This document shows positions 1 through 9,871 of a stretch of 64,000 nt of DNA, in pieces. The DNA comes from Photorhabdus khanii NC19. GTDB lineage: Bacteria; Pseudomonadota; Gammaproteobacteria; Enterobacterales; Enterobacteriaceae. Numbering within the stretch: position 1 is the stretch's first letter; each line of letters opens with the position of its first letter. Location of the stretch: contig NZ_AYSJ01000011.1 in assembly GCF_000517265.1 (NCBI RefSeq), positions 159,413-223,412 on the forward strand. The letters are read 5' to 3'. The notes under the pieces were generated by a model that saw nothing but the letters and a program-made list of their open reading frames with translations, did not search any database and was not told where the DNA came from. Made by a program: the position numbers and the translations under genes.

Positions 1-682
1 ACGATAATTGTATCAGCGTCTTGCGGACACCAATGTTAATAAGACACTTTTTTTTCCTGGCCCTATTATCGTATCTCCTTCCCAGTCGCCAATACGTTCT
101 TTTTTATCAACAATTTCCGGGCGTTCATCAATACTGACCCGATTTTTAATTTTGCCTCTTCTTTCATAGCTACCATAACGTTTACGATAGGGTTTTCTGG
201 CAATTCGCAGATGTTGCCATAAATCACCCCCCTCTATTTTATCTTTATAAATCAGTCTATAAATTGTCTCATGATGCAAAGATATCCCTTTATGTTGCTT
301 TAAATAATCAGCCACCTGTTCAGGACTTAAGTCTTTCCAAATTAACCGTTTTATCCATTTTTTTACTTCCGGCGTTATTTTCACGGCTTTCTTAGCAAAA
401 TGACGACAAGCCAATACCTTCAAATGAGCCTGTTCAGGGCAGTATGTCTGGACTTCTTGATTTCTCTTCAATTCTCTGCTGATGGTCGACGGGCTTCGCT
501 TAAGTGACTCAGCAATGAAACGCTGTGAAAAACCCGCTTTTTTTAAACTGGAAATCTGATATCTTTCTGTCTCGGTCAGTTGTGTATAGGCCATAGTGCA
601 TTTTCCTGTGGCGGGAAAGGTGCCTACTATAGCAACTGACCGCCTTTCTGAAAAATTGCACTTATTAGTCGAATCCGCCAAG
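1..682 (-). mobile_element. IS30-family insertion sequence, cut by window start
   Basis: The right-hand part of an IS30-family element runs off the left edge of the window. It contains the 5' portion of the transposase, reading leftward, and about 85 bases of non-coding end upstream of the transposase start. I place the outer boundary near 682 because to the right of it an open frame with convincing two-partner-secretion haemagglutinin similarity begins abruptly. The exact terminal inverted repeat cannot be verified because the other end lies outside the window. Confidence 0.75.
13..594 (-). pseudogene. IS30-family transposase, frameshifted and partial
   Basis: DDE transposase of the IS30 family, which would cut and join the element's ends. 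I start it at the ATG at 592-594, giving an N-terminus beginning MAYTQLTETERYQIS that is typical of IS30; a longer open frame upstream is only IS end sequence. An N-terminal helix-turn-helix (SQRFIAESLKRSPSTISREL) is followed by the start of the catalytic core, with the first Asp in GDWEGDTIIG. The frame stops at a TGA at 13-15, only about 20 residues after that Asp, far short of a full protein. Shifting frame near base 25 restores a plausible IS30 continuation (VRKTLIQLS), so a one-base frameshift is likely and the element is probably inactive. Confidence 0.8.
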
Positions 683-3600
683 TTATCAGCAGGAACCCTT
701 CCCTGTTATTAGGTCAGCACGAGGTGTTTGGTATCGCAGCAGATTATGTGCTGGCAAACCCAAATGGCATCACCTGTAATGGATGTGGTTTTATCAATAC
801 TAACCGCGCTGCTCTGGTCGTTGGTAATCCATTGGTAGAACAGGGTAATTTGCAAGGTTTCAGCACTTTTGATAATCAGAATAGTCTGAAAATTAAATCA
901 GATGGCTTAATCGCCAACGCGGTTCTTGATCTTATTGCCCCTAAAATTGATAGCCGGGGAACTGTCACCGCTGAAAAAGAGATTAATGCTATCAGTGGTG
1001 AAAATAAAACCTCCGCCACAGGAGAAGTGCTCGATTCTCAGCAAAAATTAACCGGGATGCTGGATAGTTATTATCTTGGCAGTATGCAAGCCGGGCGCAT
1101 CCATTTGCTTAATACCGCCAAAGGCAGCGGGGTAAATCTGCAAGGCTCTCTTTCCGGGAGTGACAAGATTATTGTTGATTCTCACGGCAACCTTAATTTA
1201 GAAGCCACACACCTGCAAGGTGGGGATGTTGAGCTTCTGGGCAACAATATTCAGGTAAAAGGCAAAGTCAGCGAATCAACATATAGCCGTGACGGTAGTA
1301 ATAATTACCAAAGCTATTTCCGCAGTTCTTATATCAATGACAATAAAAGCAGCCAGTCACTGGCCCGCACTAAACTGGAAGGCAAAAATATTTCATTGGT
1401 TGCCAAGAACAATAACCAGATGACGGCCACGGATATAGTGGGTGACAATATTAATCTGAGTGGCGCCAATCTGATTTTAGATGGGCAGCAGTTAATTCAA
1501 TCCACTAAAAATGTTAATAACCAACGGGGTTATTCCTGGCGGCATGAGGTTACTCAGGAGAGTGAAAAACAACATCAGTCAGGGAATACGATAAAAGCCC
1601 GGCAGAATGTCAATTTAAACGCCATTGCAGGTGACGTTAAGGTCTTTGGCAGCCAAATAGATGCCAAAGATAAACTGGCTATTACAGCAAAAAAAGATGT
1701 ACAGATTGCTGGTCTGACTGAAACAGAGAAAACATCAGAAAAAGGTTACAAGAAAAATCACACGGCTAAATTGCAAACGGGAAGTTGGGAAGAGAGTAAA
1801 CAGACTCAGCGCCTGATTGCCAGTGAATTACGAGCAGGAACTGATCTTAATATTAAAGCAGGAACCCAAGCCGAAATTCTTGGCGCGAAAGCGCACGCAG
1901 GCCAGAATCTGGTACTGGAAGCTGGTAAACAACTGCAAATCAATGTGCAGAAAATTGCTGATAGCCGTGTTGTACGTGATGATAAGAAATATTGGGGCGG
2001 TATCGGTGGTGGCGCTAATAAAGACAACAGTGAGGTGAAAGAAACCAGCTATGCATCCGAACTCACTGCCAACGGGAGTTTATTGCTGTCCGGCCAAAAG
2101 GGTATATCGATTACCGGTAGCAAAGTAAAAGCGGTTCAAGGTGCTTTTATACATGCTAATAGTGGCGAGTTAACTATCGACAATGCTGTCAGTCATCTCA
2201 ATCAGAAAATTGATGAGCGAACAGGTACGGTATTCAATATTACCAATAGTTCACAAAGGACCAGCAGCAATCAACAGAAATCTCATGGCAGCGAGTTAGT
2301 TTCCGAGGCTGATCTCAAATTACTCGGCGATGAAGATCTGAATGTGGTTGGCAGCCTGGTGCAAAGTGCCGGTGCCCTTAGCCTGAATACATCCGGTCAT
2401 ATCAAGGTACTCTCTTATGGCGAACAGAAACAGGTTGATAAGCAAAACACTTCTCTGGATCTGCAAAGTCAATTCCAGCAAAAGGGAGATAAGCAGTATC
2501 GCGCCGGCGTGGGTATTGAACATACCAGCAACGGTCAGAAAAATCAGACGACAACACAGCAAGCTTCTACGTTGAGTGGAGGGAGTATCACTATTGATAC
2601 TGATAAAGACGTCACCCTCAGTGGTTCCAATCTGATGACAACCAAAGGTGATGCTAAAATCACCGGCGCAAATGTTCATCTGTTAGCCGCGAATAACAAA
2701 AAATCTGAAGAGAAATCTCAGAGTAAAGAGCACGTTGGTGTCTATCTTACCGGAGGAATCGATAAAGTGGGTTCCGGTATTCATGGTGGCTATGAAGGTA
2801 ATAACAACAATCATACCCGCACCACCGCCGTTGTTTCCGGTTCGAAGATCGCGGGTGATTTGAACATTAAAGCCAACGGGGAATTAGTTCAGGAAGGTGC
2901 AAGCCATAAAGTCAATGGCACTTATACTGCTGAGGCAGGCAAAGTCAGCAATCTGGCTGCATCCAATACTGAATCAAATTCCAATAGTAAACTACAGGTC
3001 GGCACGGATATTGGTGTCAATATAGATTATAGCGCTGTCACCCGCCCGATTGAGAAAGCGGTGAAAGAACCCGCAAAATCAGCTCTGGATGGCACATTCG
3101 CCAAGAAAGGCACACCCAATCTGGGAGTGGATATTGCAGCCAACGGCAGTAGCACTCAGACAGCAAGCAAAAAGTCCGACTCTGTCGTGACATCTGTCCA
3201 GGCCAGCAATGTCGTTATTAAAACCAATGGCGAACTGTATGATCAGGGCACTCAATATCACGCCAACCAGGGTAATGTCTCGCTGAAAGCCGGCAACCAT
3301 ACCAGCGAAGCAGCACAGAATCACCACGAAAGCAGCCACAGTGAAACCAGCGGCAATGCGGACCTGCGCGTCTATACCACCACCGGTGAAGATATCTCTG
3401 CTAATGGTAAGGGAAAAGGCGGCACACAAAACAACCATACTTCCACAACCGAAGCAGTCACCAGCCAAATTACTGCAACAGATGACATTAATATCCATGT
3501 CGAGAGGGATGCTGAATATCAGGGTACATCTCTGTATGCCAAAACAGGCAAAACCAATATAGATGCGGGAGGGGATATCCGTTTTGATCATGCCACCAGC

Positions 3601-4782
3601 AGCACAACGAAAACAGCGACCGGTCATAACGGTGAAGCTTCTGCTAAAGGAGGAGCCTCTCCAGAAGGCAAGAATATTCATATCGGTCTTGGCGGCGGTT
3701 ACAACACGGATAGCAAAAACAGCACCACAGCTCAGGTAAGTGAGATTAGCGGTAAGCAAGGGGTCAATCTGAATGCAGGCAGTGACCTGACGCTGAAAGG
3801 CTCAGCAGTGACAGGCAAGCAGATCGATCTGACGGCCAAACAAGGCAATATTGAGCTGGTCTCTGTTCAGGATCGCGTTAACAACGATGGTTGGGAATTG
3901 AACCTGAAAGGCAACGGTGGTAACTCAAACTCAGTCAAAAAAGCGGAAGATGACAGTACAACCACCACCACAAAACAGAACGTTGGCGGGGAAGTCAAAG
4001 TGGGTGTTGATCGCTTGCAAGCAACAACTCAGCGTAATAGCCACATCAAGGGCGAAAATGTTGTCATCAACAGTGGCGATGATACGACCGTTAGCGGTGC
4101 GCAAATAGGTGCTGATCAAGTAACAGGTAACATTGGTGGTGATTTGCGGGTTGAAAGCCGTAAAGACACGGAACATGGGCTGAATGTTGGTGTTGATGCG
4201 GGTCTTAATTACGCGAAAGAATCTAAAGTCAAAAGTGATGACATCCCCAAAGATGAAATGACTAAGGATCATGCACCTCAAGATGAAATATCTAAAGACG
4301 ATGTATCGAAAGATGATCCATCGAAAAACACAACAGAAGAACCACAGCAGAAAGGATTACAAGAAAGACTAACCTCCGCGTTTAATAGCCTTAATAATAT
4401 TAAAGGGATTAATGGCGTTACAGGTAAATTCAAAAGTAATGTCGATATTAAAGATCGGGAAACTGTCAGTGAACAATCGGTAATTTCCGGTAATCAGAAC
4501 GTTAATCTGGATGTAAAAGGCAATACACATCTGATTGGTGGGCAGATTGGTAGCGAGAAAGGCAATGTCATTATTAATACTCAAAATGTGGAACAACAAT
4601 CTGTTACAGGTTATGACAACAGCAAAGGTGGCAGTTTAGTATTGCCTGATTCTGTTAGCGGAATTGTCAAGGAAGTTCAGGATGGTGTATTGTCCGGTAA
4701 AATACCCTTGGTGAAAACTTATAGCAATGAGACTGAAAATGGCGTAACTCATGGTGAAATAATTAATCGTAAATCGCATTAA
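682..4782 (+). pseudogene. TpsA-type filamentous haemagglutinin/haemolysin, N-terminus lost to IS30
   Basis: Large secreted exoprotein of a two-partner secretion system (FhaB/ShlA type), normally exported through a TpsB partner. The frame is open from the IS30 junction. From 682 it reads VISRNPSLLLGQHEVFG and then ADYVLANPNGITCNGCGFIN, the conserved end of the TPS secretion domain with its NPNGI and CxxC motifs. The Sec signal peptide and the first part of the TPS domain are missing, so the only start inside the remnant (GTG at 724) could not give a secretable protein. About 1,300 residues of beta-helix repeats follow, rich in Asn, Gly and Ser, including haemagglutinin-repeat stretches such as LNIKAGTQAEILGAKAHAGQ. 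Near the C-terminus (bases about 4,237-4,340) is a charged KDD/KDE-rich linker. I recognise no toxin domain at the C-terminus and no tpsB partner in the window. Confidence 0.85.
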
Positions 4783-4806
4783 TCGGTTATGAGTTAATGC
4801 ATCTCT

Positions 4807-4836
4807 AAAAGATCCTTCAAATGAGGGATCTTTTTA
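4807..4836 (+). terminator. Rho-independent terminator after the haemagglutinin gene
   Basis: The inverted repeat AAAAGATCC / GGATCTTTT is followed by a run of T, 25 bases after the haemagglutinin stop codon. The A-rich upstream side suggests it could act in both directions. Confidence 0.8.
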
Positions 4837-4975
4837 TTTAAGATGCAATAAATAGCGGGAAATAACGGTTTATTTTATTAGAGCAATACTTTTCCATAGT
4901 TTTTATGAATTGTTAATAATTATCTTACAATGGCATTATAAGACAGTGAATTATTTGAAGTCATTGAGGGTGCAC

Positions 4976-5971
4976 ATGCCAAAGGATGTAGAAAAACAGG
5001 AAACAACAGAACATCAGCCGGAAAGGTTATCCAGAACTCCTTTGGAGAAAGGCATTCATCACGGTAAAAAAGCGATTTCTCTGACCGTCAGAGCAGGAAA
5101 TTATATCCGTAATATTCCTATCATCGCTCACTTTATCCGGGCAACGCTACGCTTTAATGATCGGATGGGTAATCAGTTTGGGGCGGCAATCACCTATTTT
5201 TCGTTCTTATCTCTTATCCCCATCCTGATGCTCTCTTTCGCCATTGCGGGTTTTATTCTGGCTTCTAATCCTGATTTACTGGCAAGGCTAATCAATGGTA
5301 TCGCAAACAGTATTAGTGATCCGACACTCGCCAATACACTGAAAAATAGTGTCGATACTGCGATTAAACAGCGAACTACCGTGGGATTAACCGGTTTGGC
5401 GATTGCTCTTTATTCCGGTGTAAACTGGGTAAGCAATTTACGTCAGGCAATTCTCGCCCAGTTCCAGCCTGTCTGGGTAGGGAATCAGGAAGATAACGAG
5501 AAAATCTATTTTAAATATATTCGTGATGCCATTTCTCTGATTGGGCTATTATTAGCTCTGGTGATCACACTGTCACTGACCTCTATCGCCGGCTCCGCTC
5601 AGGCAACCATCGTTAAGATATTAGGGTTAGATGGCATTGAGTGGCTGCACCCATCCTGGTTCCTGATTGGCCTGGCAATTTCTGTTTCAGCGAACTATCT
5701 GCTTTTCCTGTGGCTATTCTGGGTACTACCCCGCCACCAGCCAGAACGCAAAGCATTGTTGAAAGGGACACTGATGGCAGCTATAGGTTTTGAAGTTATC
5801 AAATATATTATGACCATGACGCTGCCTCGCCTCGCCAGCTCCCCTTCCGGCGCGGCTTTTGGCTCTGTTATCGGCCTGATGACATTTTTCTATCTCTTTG
5901 CCCGCTTAACGCTGTTCTGCGCTGCCTGGATAGCCACTGCGGATCATTATCAAGATAAAAATACCGAATAA
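4976..5971 (+). CDS. yhjD: Inner membrane protein YhjD (YihY/BrkB family)
   Basis: Integral inner-membrane protein of the YihY/BrkB family, 331 residues, very close to E. coli YhjD along its length. YhjD has been linked genetically to lipid A precursor export, but its transport role is not settled. The soluble N-terminus (about 60 residues) is followed by the family core beginning FNDRMGNQFGAAITYFSFLS, about six hydrophobic segments and the conserved C-terminal FARLTLFCAAWIATA. I chose the ATG at 4976 because a good ribosome site (TTGAGGG) lies 6-10 bases upstream; a longer in-frame start at 4910 has no such signal. It is a backbone gene that follows the haemagglutinin terminator and precedes a tautomerase gene. 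Confidence 0.93.
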   Translation: MPKDVEKQETTEHQPERLSRTPLEKGIHHGKKAISLTVRAGNYIRNIPIIAHFIRATLRFNDRMGNQFGAAITYFSFLSLIPILMLSFAIAGFILASNPDLLARLINGIANSISDPTLANTLKNSVDTAIKQRTTVGLTGLAIALYSGVNWVSNLRQAILAQFQPVWVGNQEDNEKIYFKYIRDAISLIGLLLALVITLSLTSIAGSAQATIVKILGLDGIEWLHPSWFLIGLAISVSANYLLFLWLFWVLPRHQPERKALLKGTLMAAIGFEVIKYIMTMTLPRLASSPSGAAFGSVIGLMTFFYLFARLTLFCAAWIATADHYQDKNTE

Positions 5972-6025
5972 ATGTGCCCTGGCAGAGTGAGTCTGCCAAT
6001 AATAACCGATGAAAAGGAGCTGTTT

Positions 6026-6232
6026 ATGCCGTTTGTGAATATCAGAATTACCCGTGAAGGTGCTACAGCAGAGCAAAAAAAGCAATTAATTGAAGGAGCT
6101 ACCCAGTTACTGGTCGATGTATTGGGAAAAAATCCTGCAACAACCTTTGTTATTATTGATGAAGTTGAAACTGATAACTGGGGAATTGGCGGTAAAAATG
6201 TAACTGAACTCAGAGCCGAGGCTAAAAAATAG
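6026..6232 (+). CDS. 4-oxalocrotonate tautomerase family protein
   Basis: Small (68 residues) tautomerase of the 4-oxalocrotonate tautomerase superfamily. Such enzymes use the N-terminal proline, exposed after Met removal, as general base in keto-enol tautomerisation and act as oligomers in the cytoplasm. Pro1 is present (MPFVNIRITREG), as is the family segment VIIDEVETDNWGIGG near residue 45. The start at 6026 has a strong Shine-Dalgarno (AAAAGGAG) and is required to place Pro next to Met; the frame is open further upstream but without a start of comparable quality. The gene lies 54 bases after yhjD and may be cotranscribed with it. The substrate is unknown. Confidence 0.9.
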   Translation: MPFVNIRITREGATAEQKKQLIEGATQLLVDVLGKNPATTFVIIDEVETDNWGIGGKNVTELRAEAKK

Positions 6233-6296
6233 TCTTCCGAGCATGATAAAGGGCGGTATTCCCCTGAGGGATCCCCATCTTTTCCTCCAAAGGGTA

Positions 6297-6320
6297 CTCC
6301 CGCCGACATAAGGCGGGAGG
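6297..6320. repeat. Subterminal hairpin of the IS200/IS605 element
   Basis: An inverted repeat CTCCCGCC...GGCGGGAG with an 8-base spacer lies about 36 bases beyond the tnpA stop codon. It fits the imperfect palindrome that TnpA of this family recognises at the element ends, and it could also terminate tnpA transcription. Confidence 0.55.
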
Positions 6321-6355
6321 GGAATTTGGACGGGCTTGAAAAGTCCGTATCAACA

Positions 6356-6760
6356 TCAGCCACGCTGATGCTGAATGTATTGTTTAACCACTTCCAACGG
6401 AGCACCTCCGCACGAACCGGCAAAATAAGAGCGTGACCACAATACTGGCTTGCCGTATGCACCACGCAAATCCAGAAACTCATTACGCAAACGTCGTGAT
6501 GTGACCGCTTTCAGCGAGTTGACCAGCACTGAGAACCGAACTGTCGGCGGGTATTCAATCAGCATATGGACGTGATCAGATTCACCGTAACTTTCTTTCA
6601 ACTCTGCACCAAAATCGCGACAGATTTCCCCCGCATACTGATGAAAGGCTGCGTAGTGTAAATCCCCGAGTATTTTCCTCCGGTATCTGGTGACGAAAAC
6701 AAGATGAACATGCAGAAGAAAAGCCGCCTGCCTTGAACGGTTGATTTTGTATTTTTGCAT
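6356..6760 (-). CDS. tnpA: IS200/IS605-family transposase TnpA (Y1 HUH)
   Basis: Single-strand transposase of the Y1/HUH type, 134 residues from the ATG at 6758-6760, the usual length for this family. The HUH metal-binding motif is HVH at residues 63-65 and the likely nucleophilic tyrosine is Tyr128 in VVKQYIQHQ. I prefer this start over an upstream in-frame Met because the first residues (MQKYKINRSR) match the family's normal N-terminus. It is divergent from the tnpB remnant and appears intact, so the element may still move, or be moved in trans, even though TnpB is broken. Confidence 0.9.
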   Translation of the reverse strand: MQKYKINRSRQAAFLLHVHLVFVTRYRRKILGDLHYAAFHQYAGEICRDFGAELKESYGESDHVHMLIEYPPTVRFSVLVNSLKAVTSRRLRNEFLDLRGAYGKPVLWSRSYFAGSCGGAPLEVVKQYIQHQRG

Positions 6761-6812
6761 TGAAATTAACCGAATATTCAGTAGGATAGTGCATAAAATT
6801 ACTCCACACTGA

Positions 6813-7591
6813 ATGCAGATGCTCATCCTGAAAGCCTACAAATTCAGACAATCGCAGGATGTACAGGGCAAGATAAAAAATGTGACCGTCAGCCAACGAG
6901 CTGGACATTGGTACATCTCATTTCAGGTAGAAATTGAAACAGAGACTCAGATTCACCCGGCAACCACAATGATTGGCCTGGATGCCGGCGTCACCAAACT
7001 TGCTACCCTGTCAGACGGGACGATATTCGAGCCGGTTAACAGTTTTAAAACAAATCAGAAAAAGCTGGCAAAGCGCCAGTATCAGTTAAGCCGCAAGGTC
7101 AAATTCAGCAATAACTGGCAGAAACAGAAACGTAAGATACTGCGTCTGCACGCCAGTATAGCCAACATTCGCAAAGACTACCTTCACAAAGTCACCACGA
7201 CTATCAGCAAAAACCACGCGATGATCGTCATTGAAGACTTGAAGGTGAGCACTATGTCAAAGTCTGCGAAAGGTAAGGCAGAACAGCCCGGTCGTCACGT
7301 CCGTGCAAAATCAGGCTTAAATCGTTCAATACTGGATCAGGGCTGGTACGAAATGCGCCGACCTATACCCGTCAGCGATGCGCTTGCTGTGGTCATACAG
7401 CAAAAGAAAATCGCCAGTCACAAAGTCAGTTCGAGTGTCAGGTATGTGGATACACCACGAATGCCGATGTAAACGGTGCGTGTAATATTTTAGCGGCAGG
7501 GCATGCCGTATTTGCCTGTGGAGGAAGGGGGCATTCAGGCCGTCCGTTGAAGCAGGAACCTGACACTGAGCGATCAGCAGTTACCCACTAA
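6813..7591 (+). pseudogene. tnpB: TnpB (IS605 OrfB) remnant with two internal deletions
   Basis: TnpB is the RNA-guided RuvC-like nuclease of IS605 elements. The N-terminus begins normally (LKAYKFR) but jumps straight to sequence just before the RuvC core, losing the N-terminal helical and helix-turn-helix region. The RuvC Asp (IGLDAGVTK) and Glu (IVIEDLK) are present. After WYEMRR a second deletion and frameshift end the open frame at 7472. In another frame, to the TAA at 7589-7591, the zinc-finger region is still readable (RCACCGH, then [19 protein letters not shown]). Both lesions remove parts needed for RNA-guided cleavage, so it is very probably non-functional. Confidence 0.85.
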
Positions 7592-7999
7592 CGGGGAGCC
7601 CCCTCCTGAGTCACGAAGAGTGAAGGTGGGGGAGGATGTCAATGAAGTATTACCCTAAAAAATTAGGGAATATTGCCGTTACTCGGTTATAAGCAAGACC
7701 TAAAATTGATATATAAATCACATTTTCACACTTCATGAAACCGGTTACATGAACAGCAAACTTATCTCACATTCCACCTAAACTGGATTTGTTACTCTAT
7801 TGTAACAAACAATTTGAAACTGGAGTTTGAACTTTATGATTAAGAACAATCTTAATCTGGGACCACTCATGCTATTGAAATCATAGCAATACTATAACTT
7901 CCAATTATGAGGGAGTAATTCCCTATATAACGAATAGCTGTTCTTATTGATTGTTGAAAGACTTTTCTACTTATATTCAATAATTATTGAAGGTCATAT
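7592..7999. other. Spacer between the IS605 element and a luxR-type gene
   Basis: The first about 55 bases are GC-rich IS end sequence. The rest is AT-rich with no gene-length frame. It contains a short remnant resembling the 5' end of nhaC (listed separately). The last about 80 bases presumably hold the promoter and leader of the PAS4-LuxR gene at 8,000, which has a GAAGGT ribosome site 5-10 bases before its ATG. Confidence 0.5.
7818..7886 (+). pseudogene. Remnant duplicate of the nhaC 5' end
   Basis: The segment AACTGGAGTTT followed by a short ORF of 16 codons (starting at 7836, MIKNNLNLGPLMLLKS) resembles the ribosome site and first codons of the NhaC gene at 9,872 (AACTGGAGTTT, then MDDKKKINLGLAILP). 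Shared are the Shine-Dalgarno context, the Lys/Asn-rich start and the AATCTGGGA core. I infer a leftover of a duplicated or rearranged nhaC start; it is too short to be a gene. Confidence 0.45.
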
Positions 8000-8674
8000 A
8001 TGAGTCAAATTACTCCTCAGTTAACAAATATGTGGGATAGAAGTCATGAATCATGGTTTGTAAAAGATAAGAAATTTCATTTTATATATGCAAACAAAGT
8101 ATTTATTAAACTAAGTAAGTTACCTGAACACTTTAATGTCACAGGATATACTGCCAAAGAATTACCTACACCGTTTAATCATCTTGTTCACCTTTTTGAA
8201 GAACATGACCGTAAGGTATTACAATCTATGCAACGAGTATCCTCTATTGGGGCTTATCTTCAAAGTAATAACCAACAACTCAAGCCCTATTTTTGCGAAA
8301 AATACCCGTTAATGGATGAAAAGAATCACTGTATTGGAATAATTTGTCACATTAAAGAAATAAACCATTTTTCAGTCCACCATTATATTAAAAATGATAC
8401 AACTATATCTGTTAAGCTTAACCCCCCCAATAATATATTGACAGAAAAAGAATGGATAATAATCTTTTTATTCTGCCGCGGCATCAGTAATCAATGTATT
8501 GCTTATGAAATGAAAATTTCATACCGTACCGTGGAAAAGTACTTCCAAGATATCTATGAGAAATTATCAATCGGATCAATTATTGAATTGAAACTATTTT
8601 GCGAAAAAAATAATTATAATCTATATATTCCACCAAAATACTTTAAATCTATGAACCATTTTTTGCTGGATTAA
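8000..8674 (+). CDS. PAS4-LuxR solo transcriptional regulator (first of three)
   Basis: LuxR-type regulator without a cognate LuxI, 224 residues. The N-terminal half is a PAS4-like sensor domain (SHESWFVKDKKFHFIYAN near residue 15, then EKYPLMDEKNHCIGIICH near residue 105). The C-terminal half is a LuxR helix-turn-helix (LTEKEWIIIFLFCRGISN, then ISYRTVEKYFQDIYEKL near residue 185). Photorhabdus genomes encode many such PAS4-LuxR solos, thought to sense host or endogenous signals rather than acyl-homoserine lactones; the ligand here is unknown. It stands alone on the plus strand, 75 bases upstream of a LacI-type gene, and is clearly paralogous to the pair at 13.8-15.2 kb. The start has a GAAGGT ribosome site. 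Confidence 0.9.
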   Translation: MSQITPQLTNMWDRSHESWFVKDKKFHFIYANKVFIKLSKLPEHFNVTGYTAKELPTPFNHLVHLFEEHDRKVLQSMQRVSSIGAYLQSNNQQLKPYFCEKYPLMDEKNHCIGIICHIKEINHFSVHHYIKNDTTISVKLNPPNNILTEKEWIIIFLFCRGISNQCIAYEMKISYRTVEKYFQDIYEKLSIGSIIELKLFCEKNNYNLYIPPKYFKSMNHFLLD

Positions 8675-8748
8675 GAATGATGCCTGTGCTCTATATTATT
8701 CTATTAATTGGGATATGATTTATTTTACATAACTGCTGAGGAGAAAGC

Positions 8749-9753
8749 ATGACTACTATGAAAGACGTAGCATATCAAGCTGGAGTATCCGTAGCCACTG
8801 TAAGCCGCGTCATCAATAGTACGGCTTATGTCGAACCAGGCACCCGTGAGCGTGTAGAAAAAGCCATGCGTGAGCTCAATTATCACCGTAATTTTGCCGC
8901 ACTTGCACTGGCAAAACGATGCGGGAACATGTTGGGTTTACTCACTGGCAATCTGGCTGATCCTTTTTTTTCCCTTTTGGCGCGAGGGGTTGAAAAAATT
9001 GCCCGGAAGGAAGAGGTCAAGCTGATGGTTTGTAGTGGAGGATATCAAGCCGAACTTGAGAGATCTGCCTTAGATTTTTTAATTAATCAGGGATGCGAAG
9101 CAATAGTCGCTCATGTTAGTAGAATGAGCGATACAGATGTATTACGTTATGCCGCTCATACGCCAGGATTAGTGATTATTAATCGATATTTCCCTGCTAT
9201 CGCCAACCGGTGCATTTGGTTAGATAATGTCAGTGCTTCTCAGGCTGCTACCCACTATCTTCTTCAAAATGGTCATCGAAAAATTGCTTGTATAACAGCA
9301 GATCTACCAATCGATAATAGAAGGCTCCGCCTGGAAGGGTATCATGCCGCAATGACTAATGCGGGTATCACAGTACCTGGCAATTGGGTTATTAGCGTTC
9401 CATTCAACGAAAAGGGTGGGGAACTGGCAACAAAAAAGCTCTTAGACAGCGGCATCGGCTTTACTGCGGCGGTAACATTTAATGACGTTATGGCTGCCGG
9501 TATGATGCGATCCCTACATCAACGGAAAATCAAATTACCAGAACAACTGTCGATTGTTGGGTTTGATGATATTGTCCCGGCCCAATATCTCTATCCACCC
9601 TTAACTACCATACACAACCCAATAGAACGAATGGCTCAGAGGGCCGCTAATCTGGCATTGCAGATCAATGCCAAAAAAGAAGTAGCTCCACAAATGAATA
9701 TGTTCTCAGCCGAACTTGTCATCAGAGATTCCGTTTTTCTAATAGAGAAATAA
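8749..9753 (+). CDS. LacI/GalR-family transcriptional regulator
   Basis: Sugar-type repressor of the LacI/GalR family, 334 residues, the normal length. The N-terminal helix-turn-helix (MKDVAYQAGVSVATVSRVIN, residues 4-23) precedes the hinge helix and a periplasmic-binding-like effector domain ending in the typical LSIVGFDDI...LTTIHNP segment near residue 260-290. A GAGGAGA ribosome site lies just before the ATG. It sits 118 bases upstream of an NhaC antiporter and MalY/PatB lyase pair on the same strand, so it probably controls them. The combination recalls MalI next to malX-malY in E. coli, but no sugar transporter is present. The effector cannot be named. Confidence 0.88.
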   Translation: MTTMKDVAYQAGVSVATVSRVINSTAYVEPGTRERVEKAMRELNYHRNFAALALAKRCGNMLGLLTGNLADPFFSLLARGVEKIARKEEVKLMVCSGGYQAELERSALDFLINQGCEAIVAHVSRMSDTDVLRYAAHTPGLVIINRYFPAIANRCIWLDNVSASQAATHYLLQNGHRKIACITADLPIDNRRLRLEGYHAAMTNAGITVPGNWVISVPFNEKGGELATKKLLDSGIGFTAAVTFNDVMAAGMMRSLHQRKIKLPEQLSIVGFDDIVPAQYLYPPLTTIHNPIERMAQRAANLALQINAKKEVAPQMNMFSAELVIRDSVFLIEK

Positions 9754-9871
9754 AAAGCATCACACATAAACATAAGAGTAAAGAACAAGTAATATCTGTC
9801 ACATCTCATTCAAAATAAATTCATTATTCTATTCTGTTTCAATAATTCATCTGGAACTGGAGTTTTAAAAT

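Larger units (their letters stand above)
6236..7645. mobile_element. IS200/IS605-type element with divergent tnpA and tnpB
   Basis: An IS605-organised element: a Y1 transposase gene (tnpA) reads left, and a decayed tnpB reads right from a shared central region. GC-rich ends flank them, with a hairpin (CTCCCGCC / GGCGGGAG near 6,297-6,320) on the left and a GC-rich stretch (about 7,592-7,645) after tnpB on the right. Such elements end in subterminal hairpins rather than inverted repeats. The exact limits are estimated from where the tautomerase ends and where AT-rich spacer resumes. TnpA looks intact; TnpB does not. Confidence 0.75.

Noticed and set aside
3079-3759. A long open frame on the minus strand inside the haemagglutinin gene
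   Set aside because: It is antisense to a clear coding region, has no ribosome site or family motif, and its length is explained by the repetitive composition of the haemagglutinin.
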